DNA of 64,000 nt, from the NCBI GenBank assembly GCA_963277665.1, contig OY728119.1, forward strand, positions 311,942,206-312,006,205, read 5' to 3'. The position numbers and the translations under genes were made by a program. Under the pieces are notes generated by a model. It made no database searches, was not told the origin of the DNA, and saw only the letters and a list, made by a program, of their open reading frames with translations. Positions 47,659 through 59,049 of the stretch are shown one piece after another. Each line of letters begins with the position of its first letter. Positions within the stretch are counted from its first letter, which is position 1. The stretch is from Viscum album (taxonomy: Eukaryota; Streptophyta; Magnoliopsida; Santalales; Viscaceae).

Positions 47659-48666
47659 TTAGGGGTACTTCATAGAATCCATAACATTAAATATCACAAC
47701 TTCATCTCCAAATTCCATGGAAAGTGTACCCTCATTGACATTTATGATAGTTTTTTCAGTTTTGAGGAAGGGCCTACCTAAGATAATGGGGGCATGAGAA
47801 CTTACCTGATCATCCTCCATGTTAAGCACATAGAAGTCTGCTGGAAATATCATGTCTCTTACCCGGACAAGTACATCCTCAAGGACTCCCGCTGGATATT
47901 CCGTAGCTCTATTCGCCAATTGCACCACTACTCTTGTTGGATTCAACTCACCAACCTGCAAGGAAGAGAATACAGAGTGAGGCATCACATTTATTGAAGC
48001 TCCTAAATCAGAAAGAGCATCAGAGAAGTGAAACTCCCCTATGGTACATGGGATGGTGAATGTCCCGGTATCCTTGCACTTTGTTGGCATTGCTAGAGTT
48101 GGTGTAATGAGTACCGAGACATTCCTTCCAAGGTTGATCCTCTCATTTCCCTTGATCCCTCTTCGATTGGTGAAGAGTTCTTTTAAGAATTTGTCATACC
48201 TTGGGATTTTCTTAATGGCTTCAAGTAGAGGAATGTTGATATCCAAATGCTTGAATGTGTCCAAAACCTCCTTTTTCATTGCTTCTTTAGCCATCCTCTT
48301 GTTTTGAACAACCCTGTTTGGAAAAGGAATGGGTTTAGGAGGAACATCATCAATCTTTTTCTTACCTTTATCTTTCTCCTTGGATTGCTCATCAGTTGGT
48401 ATGGAATGCAGCTTCTTTGGAGTTGAGGTGAATCCTGGTGGAATGGTAGGTATACATGTATCATTCATTTGCTTCCCACTTCTCAATGTGATGGCACTAA
48501 CATTCCCCTTTGGATTTGGAGTGGGTTGGGAAGGTAGATTTCTAGAATTCTTACTTACAAGTTCATGGAGGGTGGTGGAAATCTGGCTCATTTGAGTCTT
48601 TAACTCCCTCAGCTCCGAACCTTGACTCTTTAGCTCATTCTGTTGATTAAGAACAATTTGTTTCAA
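47659..48666 (-). pseudogene. Athila-type protease region
   Basis: A 335-codon segment in the same frame as the RT segment at 47604; a single TAA at 47659-47661 divides them. The N-terminal third is a coiled-coil-prone linker (QIVLNQQNELKSQGSELREL). The middle is Lys/Pro-rich with KGNVSAITLRSGKQ. The aspartic protease follows at about residues 205-315, with the active-site box in Athila form, ALSDLGASINVMPHSVF, and the flap/C-terminal landmark IILGRPFLKT. Athila proteases commonly carry DLGAS in place of DSGAS, so that is not decay. It would process the Gag-Pol polyprotein. Confidence 0.8.
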
Positions 48667-48686
48667 AAGATCATAATTGTTAGAGT

Positions 48687-49975
48687 CTACCTTGTGTTGG
48701 AGATTCCCTTTTTTCTGACTCGTTGATGTTTGAGCTTCGAATCTCCTTTGGGGTTGTTGAAACCCTGTTGGTAAGGTGGAGGCTGCTGGAAGTTTGGTTG
48801 AAAAGGGGGCCTTTCTTGTTGTTCAGAGCCATACCTCATGTCCGACTGATCTTTCCACCCTTGGTTGTATGCTGGATCAAACTTCTTTTGGGGATATGGT
48901 TGTTGTTGTTGCTGCTGATATGGTCTCCCAGGGAACACTGCTGCACAATCTTCTGTTTCTTGGAGTTGTGGGCAACAGTCAGTTGGGTGGCTTGTCTCAG
49001 TGCAAATACCACAAGGCCTTGAAGGAGGGGGTAGATATGACTTTTGTGCCAAAGCAATTTTCCTCACCATAGTGGTCAATTCTTCTAACTTAGTATCAAT
49101 CAAATGACTTTCAAGAGAGATGTACTCCCCTAACATGTGGTGTACCTCTATCACCAAATTGTTGGGAGTTTTGGGCCATCTTGTCAATCAATGAATGTGC
49201 GGCTGCTGGTGTCTTGTCCACCAAGGCTCCTCCGGCTACAGCATCAACCATGCTCCTCTCCATGGGTGTGAGTCCTTCGTATAAGTATTGGATGAGCAGT
49301 TGCTCACTGATTTGGTGATGCGGACAGCTTGCACACAACTTCTTGAATCTCTCCCAATACTCATACATTGACTCCCCTTGTACTTGCTTGATCCCTGGTA
49401 TCTCCTTTCGAATGGATGTGGTCCTTGATGCTGGAAAAAATCTCTACAAGAAAAGACGTTTCAAATCATTCCAATATGTTACATATTCAGGTTGCAAATA
49501 ATACATCCAATCTTTTTCAGCTCCATCAAGTGAGAATGGCAATGCTATTAATTTAATTTTATTTTCAGAAACATTTCTTGGTTTCAAGGTTGAGAAAACC
49601 ACATTAAATTATTTCAAATGTTTATTAGGATACTCACCAGAGAGGCCATGAAATTTTGGAAGAAGGTGAATTAATCTAGATTTCAATTCAAAGTCTGATT
49701 TGAGATTTGGGTATGCAATACAATTTGGTTGATAGTTAATATCTGGTGCAGCCAATTCTCGAATGGTTCTATTAATTTCATTTATATTATTGTCAGCTAT
49801 TGGTTCTTGTTTTATGGTTGAATTTGAATTGCTTACAATTTCAATGTTCTGATATTGGAGTAATTCTCCAACTGGTTGAATGTTGAAACTTCCCGTAGAC
49901 TGAGAATGTTTAATTCATGCCCTAAGGCTACGTTCAATCTCAGGGTCAAGATCTAAGAGATCTTTGGGATTATTT
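48687..49975 (-). pseudogene. Athila-type Gag
   Basis: From near 49975 the minus strand reads DLLDLDPEIERSLRA then RTIRELAAPDINYQPNCIAYP, a well-conserved Athila Gag start, the capsid core (LIHLLPKFHGLSGEYPNKHLK, FSLDGAEKDWMYYLQPEY, MYEYWERFKKLCASCPHHQI) and a nucleocapsid with one complete CX2CX4HX4C knuckle, CGICTETSHPTDCC, near 49015-48970. A Gln-rich run (48950-48900) and Pro/Gln tail follow. Stops lie near 49918, 49602 and 49443; frameshifts near 49150 and 48690. Capsid function is clear from the family, but the copy is dead. Confidence 0.8.
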
Positions 49976-50190
49976 CATGTTATAAATCGAATAAAAAAGA
50001 AAATAATGAAAGTGGACCATATTAAAAATAAAAATGAGAAGTTTGAGTTGATGGTCCAAAAATAAGTAGAAGAAAATAAAAGAAGAAGAAGAAAAATTAG
50101 ATTGGGTAAAGAATGAAGAAAGAAGAGAGGAAGAGAATAAAATGTAAAATAAAATAAATACCTCTAATTGGTTGAAATAATTACTTGCCT

Positions 50191-50209
50191 CCCTAGAAAT
50201 GGTTCCAAT
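50191..50209 (-). other. Degenerate primer-binding site of the Athila element
   Basis: Minus strand just inside the 5' LTR reads TTGGAACCATTTCTAGGG. It keeps about 11 of 17 positions of the Asp-tRNA-type site (TGGCGCCGTTGCCGGGG) usual in Athila elements, and the following gaggcaagtaatt matches typical leader sequence. Most differences fall at or near CpG positions. Confidence 0.5.
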
Positions 50210-50210
50210 T

Positions 50211-51941
50211 TTATAGAGCACTGTCGTGGGTTCCCTCAAATGATTAGTGTGATTTTGGGGTACTTAGGTGCAGTAGAGTGGCTGACCAAGGTCGTCTCTC
50301 AAAGGAGGAAGTGAATTTAACAACTTATTAGAGGTATTCTAAAAAATGAAATAGAATATAACAAAAACACTACTTTAAAGGATTGGGGTTTGTTATAGTT
50401 TATGAATCTAGAAGAATTTTGCTGGAAGAAGATTGTATAATTTTTTTTTTGTTTTTAGTTTTGAAATGAATTTCGATTAAAATGACACAACAAGAAGATG
50501 TTTTTTTTAGAAATCTATTTTAAAAGTTGTAATCGATATAACTCTACCTCTTCACTTTATTATTAATAATTATCATTTAAATTAACATTCACTTAATTAT
50601 AATCCCTTAATTTGTTAAATCCCTAACCCTACGAGAATTAACTTTACCACGAAGATGATGTGAATTTAACCCTAGGCTAACTTCGGAACACGCAATCGCA
50701 GCACCCTGCTTTGATTGATGTTCTAAGATTAGCTTATGGTCAGTGGTAAATTAATTAACATATCCATTCTGTAAATGAGGATGAATTGTGTTTAGGGATC
50801 ATATTTGAACTCTACAAATTTATCCCATATGGTCTTGTATTACCGATTAAGATCACACTCTCACAATTTACACAAAATCCCGACCTCGCGTGTTTTTGTG
50901 TTAATTATTCAATTGATTACTTAGTTTCTTACAATTTAAAAACACAATCCATGGATCATATTAATTGAATTACAGTATCTCAATAATTCAAAATAATTAA
51001 ATGAAGAAGGATAGAGGTCGATCGATTACTAAAAAGAACTACTCTTCCATGGGCGGTGTAGTCATCGTGGAGACGTTTTGCATAAGAAAAGGATTGAAAG
51101 GGTAGAACCCAATATTGTCTCCACTCTTGATTAAAACCCAATTAAGAATATTAAGAGAATAAGAATAGGGAAGAACACAGAATATTATTTGAAGAAAAAT
51201 TCAAGAAACAAACATGAAAGAAAATAAATACAAAGAGGAGGTGGGAGAGGAGAGCATTTTTGGAAGAGAGGTTTGCACAAGGGATTACTTCTTCCAAGAG
51301 TTGAGAGGGGCTCCCAAGAGACACCCTTTAGGCCACACCTTCCCAAAGCCTATACCAGACCTCTAAAAGAGTTAAAACCCCCTTTAAATAGAGTTTGTGA
51401 GGGCTAGGGATACATAACTTTTTAAGTGTGAAATGAAAAACTCGGCCAAATATTTTATTCCAAGTTTCACCGCCTATTTGACCTTCAAAAGGCGTTAATT
51501 TACCGGCCTTCCAGAAGGATGATTTGTTACAAATAATGTCTACGAGCTTTCCTCAAAATTTGGGCTCAATACAAGCCCGTATGAAGAATATATGGCCCAA
51601 ATACAGAACTCATATCCATTCTGCCGATTCCAGCCCACCATTGGATTAATGGCCCATTTACTCCATCCAAATGCACTTTTTAGCTCTAGTTTCCTGAATT
51701 AAAGTTGTGGAAAATTAAGTTAGAAACACATTTAAAAAATTCCAAATTCAAATAATAAATATAAAAATATTTATCTTCGAAATACTACAGTGCACTATAA
51801 AGGGTAAAACTGGAATTTTCTCCAAATTTTCAAATGAATGATCAAATCCCAAATATTTTATAAATAAACATATTTAACACAATGTGAGGAAATTATATAA
51901 TTTATTATAAATAAAATATTCAAAAAAATAGTTTTTTATCA
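50211..51941 (-). mobile_element. Athila-type 5' LTR
   Basis: 1731 bp, equal in length to the 3' LTR. It starts on the minus strand at 51941 (TGATAAAAAAC) and ends ...GTGCTCTATAA at 50211. Differences between the two LTRs are mostly single bases, so insertion is not very recent but later than the surrounding elements. Confidence 0.85.
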
Positions 51942-51946
51942 TATCT
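51942..51946. repeat. Target-site duplication of Athila element, right
   Basis: TATCT, matching 41073-41077. Confidence 0.8.
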
Positions 51947-53755
51947 CACTTCCATTCTAAAGGTCCTTCTGATGATATGATGATCTTCTAATGATTTTTG
52001 AAATAAAATCAGAATTCCTTTCAAAGAGAAACATGCTAGAAAATGGGGATATCCTTTCTCTAGGATCTGTGCATCCTAATTCGACATATTCCAAAGACTT
52101 TGAATATAAGAGATAACTAACATCCTACTTCCATACTTTTAAATTATCCTATAGATTTTCCTTCCCTAAAGCAAATGAAACACCCAGTCACATGTTTTAG
52201 CTGAACCTAAAAATCATGTACTTACATTTCTGGAACCTGGAACCTAACTATACCATTAGCTAGACTTTTGAAAAAATACTTGCATGGATCCAATACATGA
52301 TTATAATAAATAAAAATACACTTTGGGGAACCCTTTTTCTATTTTTCAAGGTAAATCTTCTTTAACTTAGGAAAATATAGCTAGTATTCCTTCATATTTT
52401 CTACTTGTTCTCATATCTCATCTTTTGAACCAACTTTTGGTCCACCTACATCATGGTTCTTCTTTTTTCATTGAAGGTACTTTTCATACAATGTATTTCC
52501 ATGAGAGAAACCATTAAAACTTTAACACCAGATTCTACCATCAAATATTTCACTCTCTACCATATAATTATAGAAAATACTCACAAGACTTAAGATTCTC
52601 ATCCATCCTCCTCTCTCAATCTCATGCACTCATGAAAACCATGCCTCATATTAATTATTCTTATCATCTAATATTCAAAATGCCAATGCTCCTTCTAGAG
52701 TGCAAAACCCTATCCACATGTTCCATTACCATGAATCACCTAGCATGAATTTCTTACACACATCCATAATTCCTCCTACTTTACAACTAAAAATCTTCCA
52801 ATGAACCAATAATATGCCACACCACAAATTTTAATCATTTATTTAGATGAAACCCTCACATATAATAGATTATCTAGAATATGCCACCTGGTTCCACTCG
52901 GTGGATTTTGATCAATGAAACCCTATATACAAATTCCAGACTCAACGCTTGGGATGAAGTGAAAACTTGGTAATGATTTTAGTCACCCCTATCAGATTCA
53001 AGTTTATGGAACCTCCAAAATAGATCATTTTAGGAATAAACCTTCTAGTCACTATCAACTATCTTTGAATTCAAATCAAAACTAACTTCACTGCTGAGAA
53101 ATCATTTCGATAAAATTAGTCATATGTTACCTAAATTTGAACTTCTAGAACAATCCTTGTTCTTACTATCATGGAATTCTAGTTCATTGTCCCCACATCC
53201 AGTTTATTTCTAAATCCAATGAAACTAAAAACCCTCTAGTAGTAGCATCACTGACATTTTACAAAGTCTACAGATTCCACTATCAAATCATAAAACTATT
53301 CCTAACCCGTTGCAATGATTTCATTCAAAAATGTGAGCTCCTACTAAATCTAGAAAATGTAAGTTATCATCATCATTCGTCATAATTTCAATAGAATTAC
53401 CACAATCTCTATAATTACAATCCAATGAACATAACATGTTTCATGAAACCTTTCAGTTAATTAGACTTTTGATATTCCTAGCAATACCGCTAGTACCAAT
53501 TCCATCTTCTAGTAACCTGATAGACTATCAAACTATAATAACCTAACAGGATTCTATCTAGATATCATTTTCACTAAAAAATATAACAAAACCCAAGAAA
53601 CTTGCTATTTATGAGTACTTTTGATATCTTATAATCCCTCTAGTTCCTATGTTGTTGTTATGGTAACATTTCTCTGAGTCCTTGATAAAATTATCCAACA
53701 GGCACTTTGCTACCACACTATACCACCAAGCATAGAAACCAAAGTCCAATACCAC
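51947..53755 (-). other. Copia 5' internal remnant on the right side of the Athila insertion
   Basis: Continuation of the sequence that ends at 41072. At its upper end the minus strand reads AAGTGGTATTGGACTTTGG (about 53731-53750), a decayed initiator-Met-tRNA-type primer site next to LTR copy 3. Gag should lie here, but no motif can be read. Confidence 0.4.
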
Positions 53756-54735
53756 TTATTAGGGATGAGGTCTCTTTTTTCAATCACTTGAAATTCCTCC
53801 TTCCAATAATACAGTGCAGTGGAACTTCAACCATCATAATAGTCTCCCTCTAATTGAACACCCCCATGACTTCAAAGACCAGAAATCAGAAGACCAAGAA
53901 CCCTATCCACCACATCAAATTATCCTTTACCTATGGTTATTATCACCTCACTATATTCCTTCTTCTCAATGAAAAATATAAAAAACACATGAAAAATATA
54001 CACACATGAAAACATTAATCACATACACAATATACACAAGGATTGTGTGGTTTAGACATTGTGTCTTACATCCATAGGAAAACAATAACATCTATTTCAT
54101 TTCAATGAAAATAGATTACATATAAGTTAAAATGGATATCAAATTTTGATAACCGTGGTTAGACCACCACAAGAATCCTCACCAACACCTTTGTTGTTTT
54201 ATCTTCAAGTGATCTTCCTCTTGGTTTTCCATCATAGGCATTTCAGCCTATGGAACCTGGACACACACAGGTGTGCTTCTTCTGGATCCACCTCTACCTA
54301 TATTATTCGATGTTAGTCCCTTAAATACACCTTACACATCTGGACCAATCCCACTATTTATATTGTTCTAAATCGAGCATATAGTAATCATTTACTTCTT
54401 ATATTTGTGGGAAAACCTCCATTGGATTGTGCAACAACCAATTTCCAGTATCTTTCATTATAATAATTGCTAACACTAGGTGAACAGGGAAATTTTACTT
54501 TGGATATACTCTTATGAATTTTATAAACATTTCCTTTTTCCACATCCCTCTATAAATAACTTCATGCAAGCCATGAAACTCTAAAGTTTTCATCACCATC
54601 TATAAAATTTAATTCAGGTACCAGAAGATACCCTTTCTATTTACCTCACCCAATCCTCTAGAAACACGACCGACTCCCCAAGTATGTGTATCAGATGGTC
54701 CTCCCAAAAATTACCACACTCTAACTCCAATGTTC
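53756..54735 (-). mobile_element. Copia-type LTR, copy 3 (partial)
   Basis: Alignable with 29870-30890 of LTR copy 1, for instance the gtggaacttcaa box (53819 and 29929) and the segment around accaatcccactattta (54342 and 30451). Its U3 part, which copies 1 and 2 keep, is missing: at 54736 the sequence passes directly into a block similar to 39605-39800. Confidence 0.55.
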
Positions 54736-54949
54736 TCCATACATTAGATTTAATCCATCCATTTTATCTTACTGCTTCTAGTGGAATCACATCATCCAGT
54801 ATGCTCCCACTGACCTGATATTCTGAGGTTCTATCAAACTTTTGTTTGACTCACACTATTATTACTTCTAGTGAACTTATTTTCACTTCTTAAACATATA
54901 ATTACATGGTTCTTGTGGATTCATCCAAGGTATCATTTATAGACCTCAA
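54736..54949 (-). other. Copia 3' internal fragment joined to LTR copy 3
   Basis: Similar to 39605-39800, e.g. taatccatccattttat and gacctgatattctgagg against gaatccatccagtttat and aacctgacattctgagg. In copy 2 this block lies inside the element, about 420 bases before the LTR, so the junction here records a deletion or recombination. Confidence 0.5.
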
Positions 54950-56669
54950 CCCTGGTATCCCAAATTTGGTGGTTACTTTATTACATTAGCACTAGATATA
55001 ATAAATCACATCCCAAAGTACTGAATAGTTTAGTAGTCTTAGAAAAATAGATACATGGTTGAATATTACATTACATTTTAAGACATAACACGATATGATA
55101 TTTTCTTTGATTTCACCATTATTCCCTTTATCATATCCTTGAATATCAATCATAATACACTTCTTGGCATCCTAGGGAAAAATAAATATAAGAATGGGGT
55201 AAGCTATGATGCTCAGTAAGGGTATGCATATAACAAAAGATAACATGAATAAATAAGGAATAAAAAATATGCAAAGGTAAATGTCTGACAACACATTCCA
55301 TTTAATTAATAACATAAGCATGAAGAATAATATGGTAGGAATAAAATATGATAAAATAATGTCATATAAATAATCACATGATATTATCCATGGATATCAT
55401 AACTAATCAAATAATCACATGGACATCAAATAATTAATCTCATAATGAGGAAATATATAATTTTGGACATCATAATCATACTTTCAAAGACTTTTTCCAA
55501 GACATCTTATATAAATGGGTAAGTCCTCATCCAATACCCAGACTAGTTTGTCTCATGAGACTTACCAATGCATCAAGGGGATATAGTGGGCCTCACCCAT
55601 CACTTACTAAGTCCAATGAATTACTCAAATTAAATGGTTGAAACATAATAAATATAAAAAATTGTATTTAAACTAGCATAAAAAATATTAAAAATTACCC
55701 CAATCAATAAACATAATCAAAAACCATCTGGAGTAATATGTCGAATGGTATCAAAATAGTACATACCCAATAAAACTGATCATAAACCATAAAATAAAAT
55801 ATGGAAGATAATATAATAAGATAATAATATTATTAAGGTATAATATTCAACAAATTATATTTAAATATAATAAACTAGTTTAAAATTTATTTTAAAATTC
55901 TTGAGAAAAATATCCTTTACACTTTAAAATTAATTATTTTTAAAACTTCACAAATATAAAGAAAAAAAATTCATTTTAAAATTATCATATAAAATAGTAA
56001 AGTAAAATTCAAAGAAAATATTATTAATGATGGAAATAAATTTAATTCATGTCATATAAGTTAAAAACATTCCTTTCACACTATTGTAAAAAGGTTAAAA
56101 AGTACCTTGTTTGGAAAACGATAAGAAGGTTCCTTTCAAACCATTTTTTAAAAAGTAAAACATGAGTAAAAATGTCATTAATAAATAATTTGAGAGTAAT
56201 ATAAATTTTATTTAAAATTTTATGAAAATATGGATATGGAAGAAAAATATTTCCACAATGGTGACTTAAATATAAACAATCCTGAATAATGATGTGATTG
56301 TAAAATAAACCATTACCTTAGGTATAATTTCCTTTGTACATGTTAAAACCTCTTATATAATAAATATATATTTATTATAAATATATTATAGAACAATATT
56401 ATTATATATTATACCATTTATGAATTAATTATAATCTTTTATCACATGTTTATTAATAATTATTTGTTAAGAAATCACTATTTTGGGTAAAAACTACTTC
56501 ACTTTTCATGTATGTTTTAGTTTGGTAGTTTTGGTATTTATACTTTTATCAAGGTTACATTATCTATATAATTTTAATAATGATATAAATATAATATATT
56601 TATATATATATATTCATTATATATTTATTTATATTAATCTATAAAATTTAGAGATAGAAAATGTATTAT

Positions 56670-57130
56670 ACCATTCATGGAGACGGTTGGTCGTACGTAC
56701 ACATGAATGTTGTTTTCACTTTTCAGTGGATAGAACGAAAGAAAGGTAAATAATAATTCACATTTAAATAATTATTATTATTTCATATAAATTATATTTA
56801 TTCATAAAATCCATCCTCATTACCATCCAAATAAAATATAAATGAAAAAAATCTCATCACTTTGTAGAGGTGGTAGTCCACATGTACGCACAAGCGACGT
56901 TATTATTTCTAAATGGATTGGAAGGTAAGAAGTTATATATGATATTATAATTAAGGATTTATAATAATTTTATAATTATCATATATTAACATTAAACCTA
57001 TAATAAAACCCATCCATAAAATATAGTGATGATAAATGAATTATATCTCAAAGTGGAGACGGTAAGTCGTATGTACACACAACAGATAGTTTTACTTCCC
57101 ATTTGATGGTAAATAGGGTGGGTAATGGTG
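56670..57130. repeat. ~187-bp direct repeat, three copies, inside the chromovirus LTR
   Basis: A core of ggagacggt..gtcgtacgtacacac type occurs at about 56676, 56862 and 57050, spaced 186 and 188 bases, each followed about 30-50 bases later by a ttt..tggat(a/t)g segment and an AT-rich filler. They lie directly upstream of the TATA box in transcription direction, where enhancer-like repeats are often found. Confidence 0.6.
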
Positions 57131-57423
57131 GTTTCATAATCATAATAAAATTTAAGTATATTTATGATACTAAATTTATTATTTTTTTATAATTTTAATT
57201 GACTTATAATAGGTATAAGAAGAAATAAATTGAAATAAGTTGCATAAGAAAATTACCTCTTCTTTGGGAGACCTTCTTTAGATCCTTTCTTAGGGAACTT
57301 AAGGTTAGTATTTTATGGAGGAAATAACCTCCATAACTTGTATAAATATGTTTATAAGATTTATTTTTAGGTATTTTTTGAGATATGTTACTCAAAGTTG
57401 TGTAAATAAATGAAGGAATGGGT

Positions 57424-57433
57424 CCTTTTATAA
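57424..57433 (-). promoter_or_regulatory. TATA box of chromovirus LTR
   Basis: Minus strand TATAAAAGG in a setting of moderate GC, with a start-like pyrimidine/A-rich stretch downstream. Position within the LTR fits U3-R. Assigned by pattern only. Confidence 0.45.
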
Positions 57434-59049
57434 TCTAGGTGAGGGGCACTTTTGGAATTTCTTATAAGATTAAATTATAATAAAGTCATTATCTAGCCCA
57501 AATTTTTCCTAATGGCTAGGTATTTGAACCTAGGATAGTATATGGTTAAAATATCATCAAAAAATAAAATTTGGATAGGTTTTTGTGGTGGTTTAAACCT
57601 TATGTTTTGGTTTAACCACTTAGTTAACATATTTTAACATTAACCGCAGTAACGTATTTTTCACTCTTAAAGGGTAATAATTTTACATATAAGGTAACTA
57701 TTTAATCATAAATGTAAAATGGGTGAAATTTTAGACCATATATTACCCCATTTTTTAATTTTAATATTTTAATTATTTTTAAATAATTTCATAAAATATT
57801 ATTTTGACAAATTATCATTAATGTCAATTTGAAACTATTCATTTAATTTAACTTCAAATAAAAAAAATATGATGCTTTATTTAGAATATAATTAATTTAT
57901 AAATCACTAATATGTCATGTGAATCTAAAAAATTCATGTAAAACTATAAATCACTCAAATTATATCACTTTTAATATTTTTAATTTCATTTATTTTAGTT
58001 TTGTATTGATGAAATAAATATAGTATTAGCATTGCGCAAGCATTTAAGATAATTATAAAATTACCAAAGATTATAAATAAATTATCATCATAAATATAAA
58101 TTCATTTTTTCACAAAATTTAAATTTATATTCATTAATAACTTGTATTTTTTCCTATGTGGACACATAATATATATTTAAAACTAAGATAGTGACATTTT
58201 GTAACTTTCTTTGATTTAAATATCATATTGGCCATGTTGATAGAAATGTGTACATTAAACATATCAATTTAAAGACTAATAAGATAATTGTATGATTAAA
58301 TTCATTAAATAAGAATTAATATGAAATATTATGACCTTATCACTTAGTTTTAACCTATATTAACCCGATTTACCCTTTATCGAGGTGATAAATTTTACCA
58401 CAGTTACTATTCATACTGGCCAAAAATAAAAGGGGATGATTTACCAAATTTAAACCTATTGATTAAAAATATAGAATAAATTTTTCAAGATTCAATTTAT
58501 ATAAGTTTCAAAAATCAATTTTAAAATAAGTTTTCAAAACATGATGAAAATCACGTTTTAGAGAAATACAGTTTTTATGCATAAAACTAGATTTATTCTT
58601 ATATTATTTCTAGTAAAAACTATATATGAATGTTAAAACATTTTATTGAATATAAAATATGTAAATTTAATTAAAATCATTCAAAAATAGTGGATAATTA
58701 AATTTTTTATGATATAAATATATTTTTTGCTCATAAATAGTGTTTCAGAAAAAAAATCTTTTACTTTCAAATGATTTATATTTTTATTGATAACCAAGGA
58801 AATTATTTTATACATGTGTAAACCATATAATTTTAATAATTTATATAGTCCTATTCATACCCACCATTTTTACCAACTAGGTTATAACAGTCACATAATA
58901 ATAGATCGTGTTCACTTGAATTCAGTGTTTCATGCAACACAAGCTATCAAAGAGATTAGATTTATTTAAAAAGAGACATACTATAAAATATTAGGGTGTT
59001 ACATTCTTCCATAATTCAAAAAATTACATCCTATAAATTTCTATAATTT

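Larger units (their letters stand above)
54950..59003 (-). mobile_element. Chromovirus (Tekay/Del-like) 3' LTR
   Basis: On the minus strand an LTR begins TGTAACACCCTAATATT at 59003, about 45 bases after the end of the chromodomain-like pol sequence. A TATA box (TATAAAAGG, 57424-57433 on the minus strand) lies 1.6 kb in. A segment near 55190-55245 (gctatgatgctcagtaag) is typical of late LTR sequence in this group. The far end, near 54950, is placed where copia homology stops. A ~4-kb LTR is long but known in this lineage. Confidence 0.55.
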
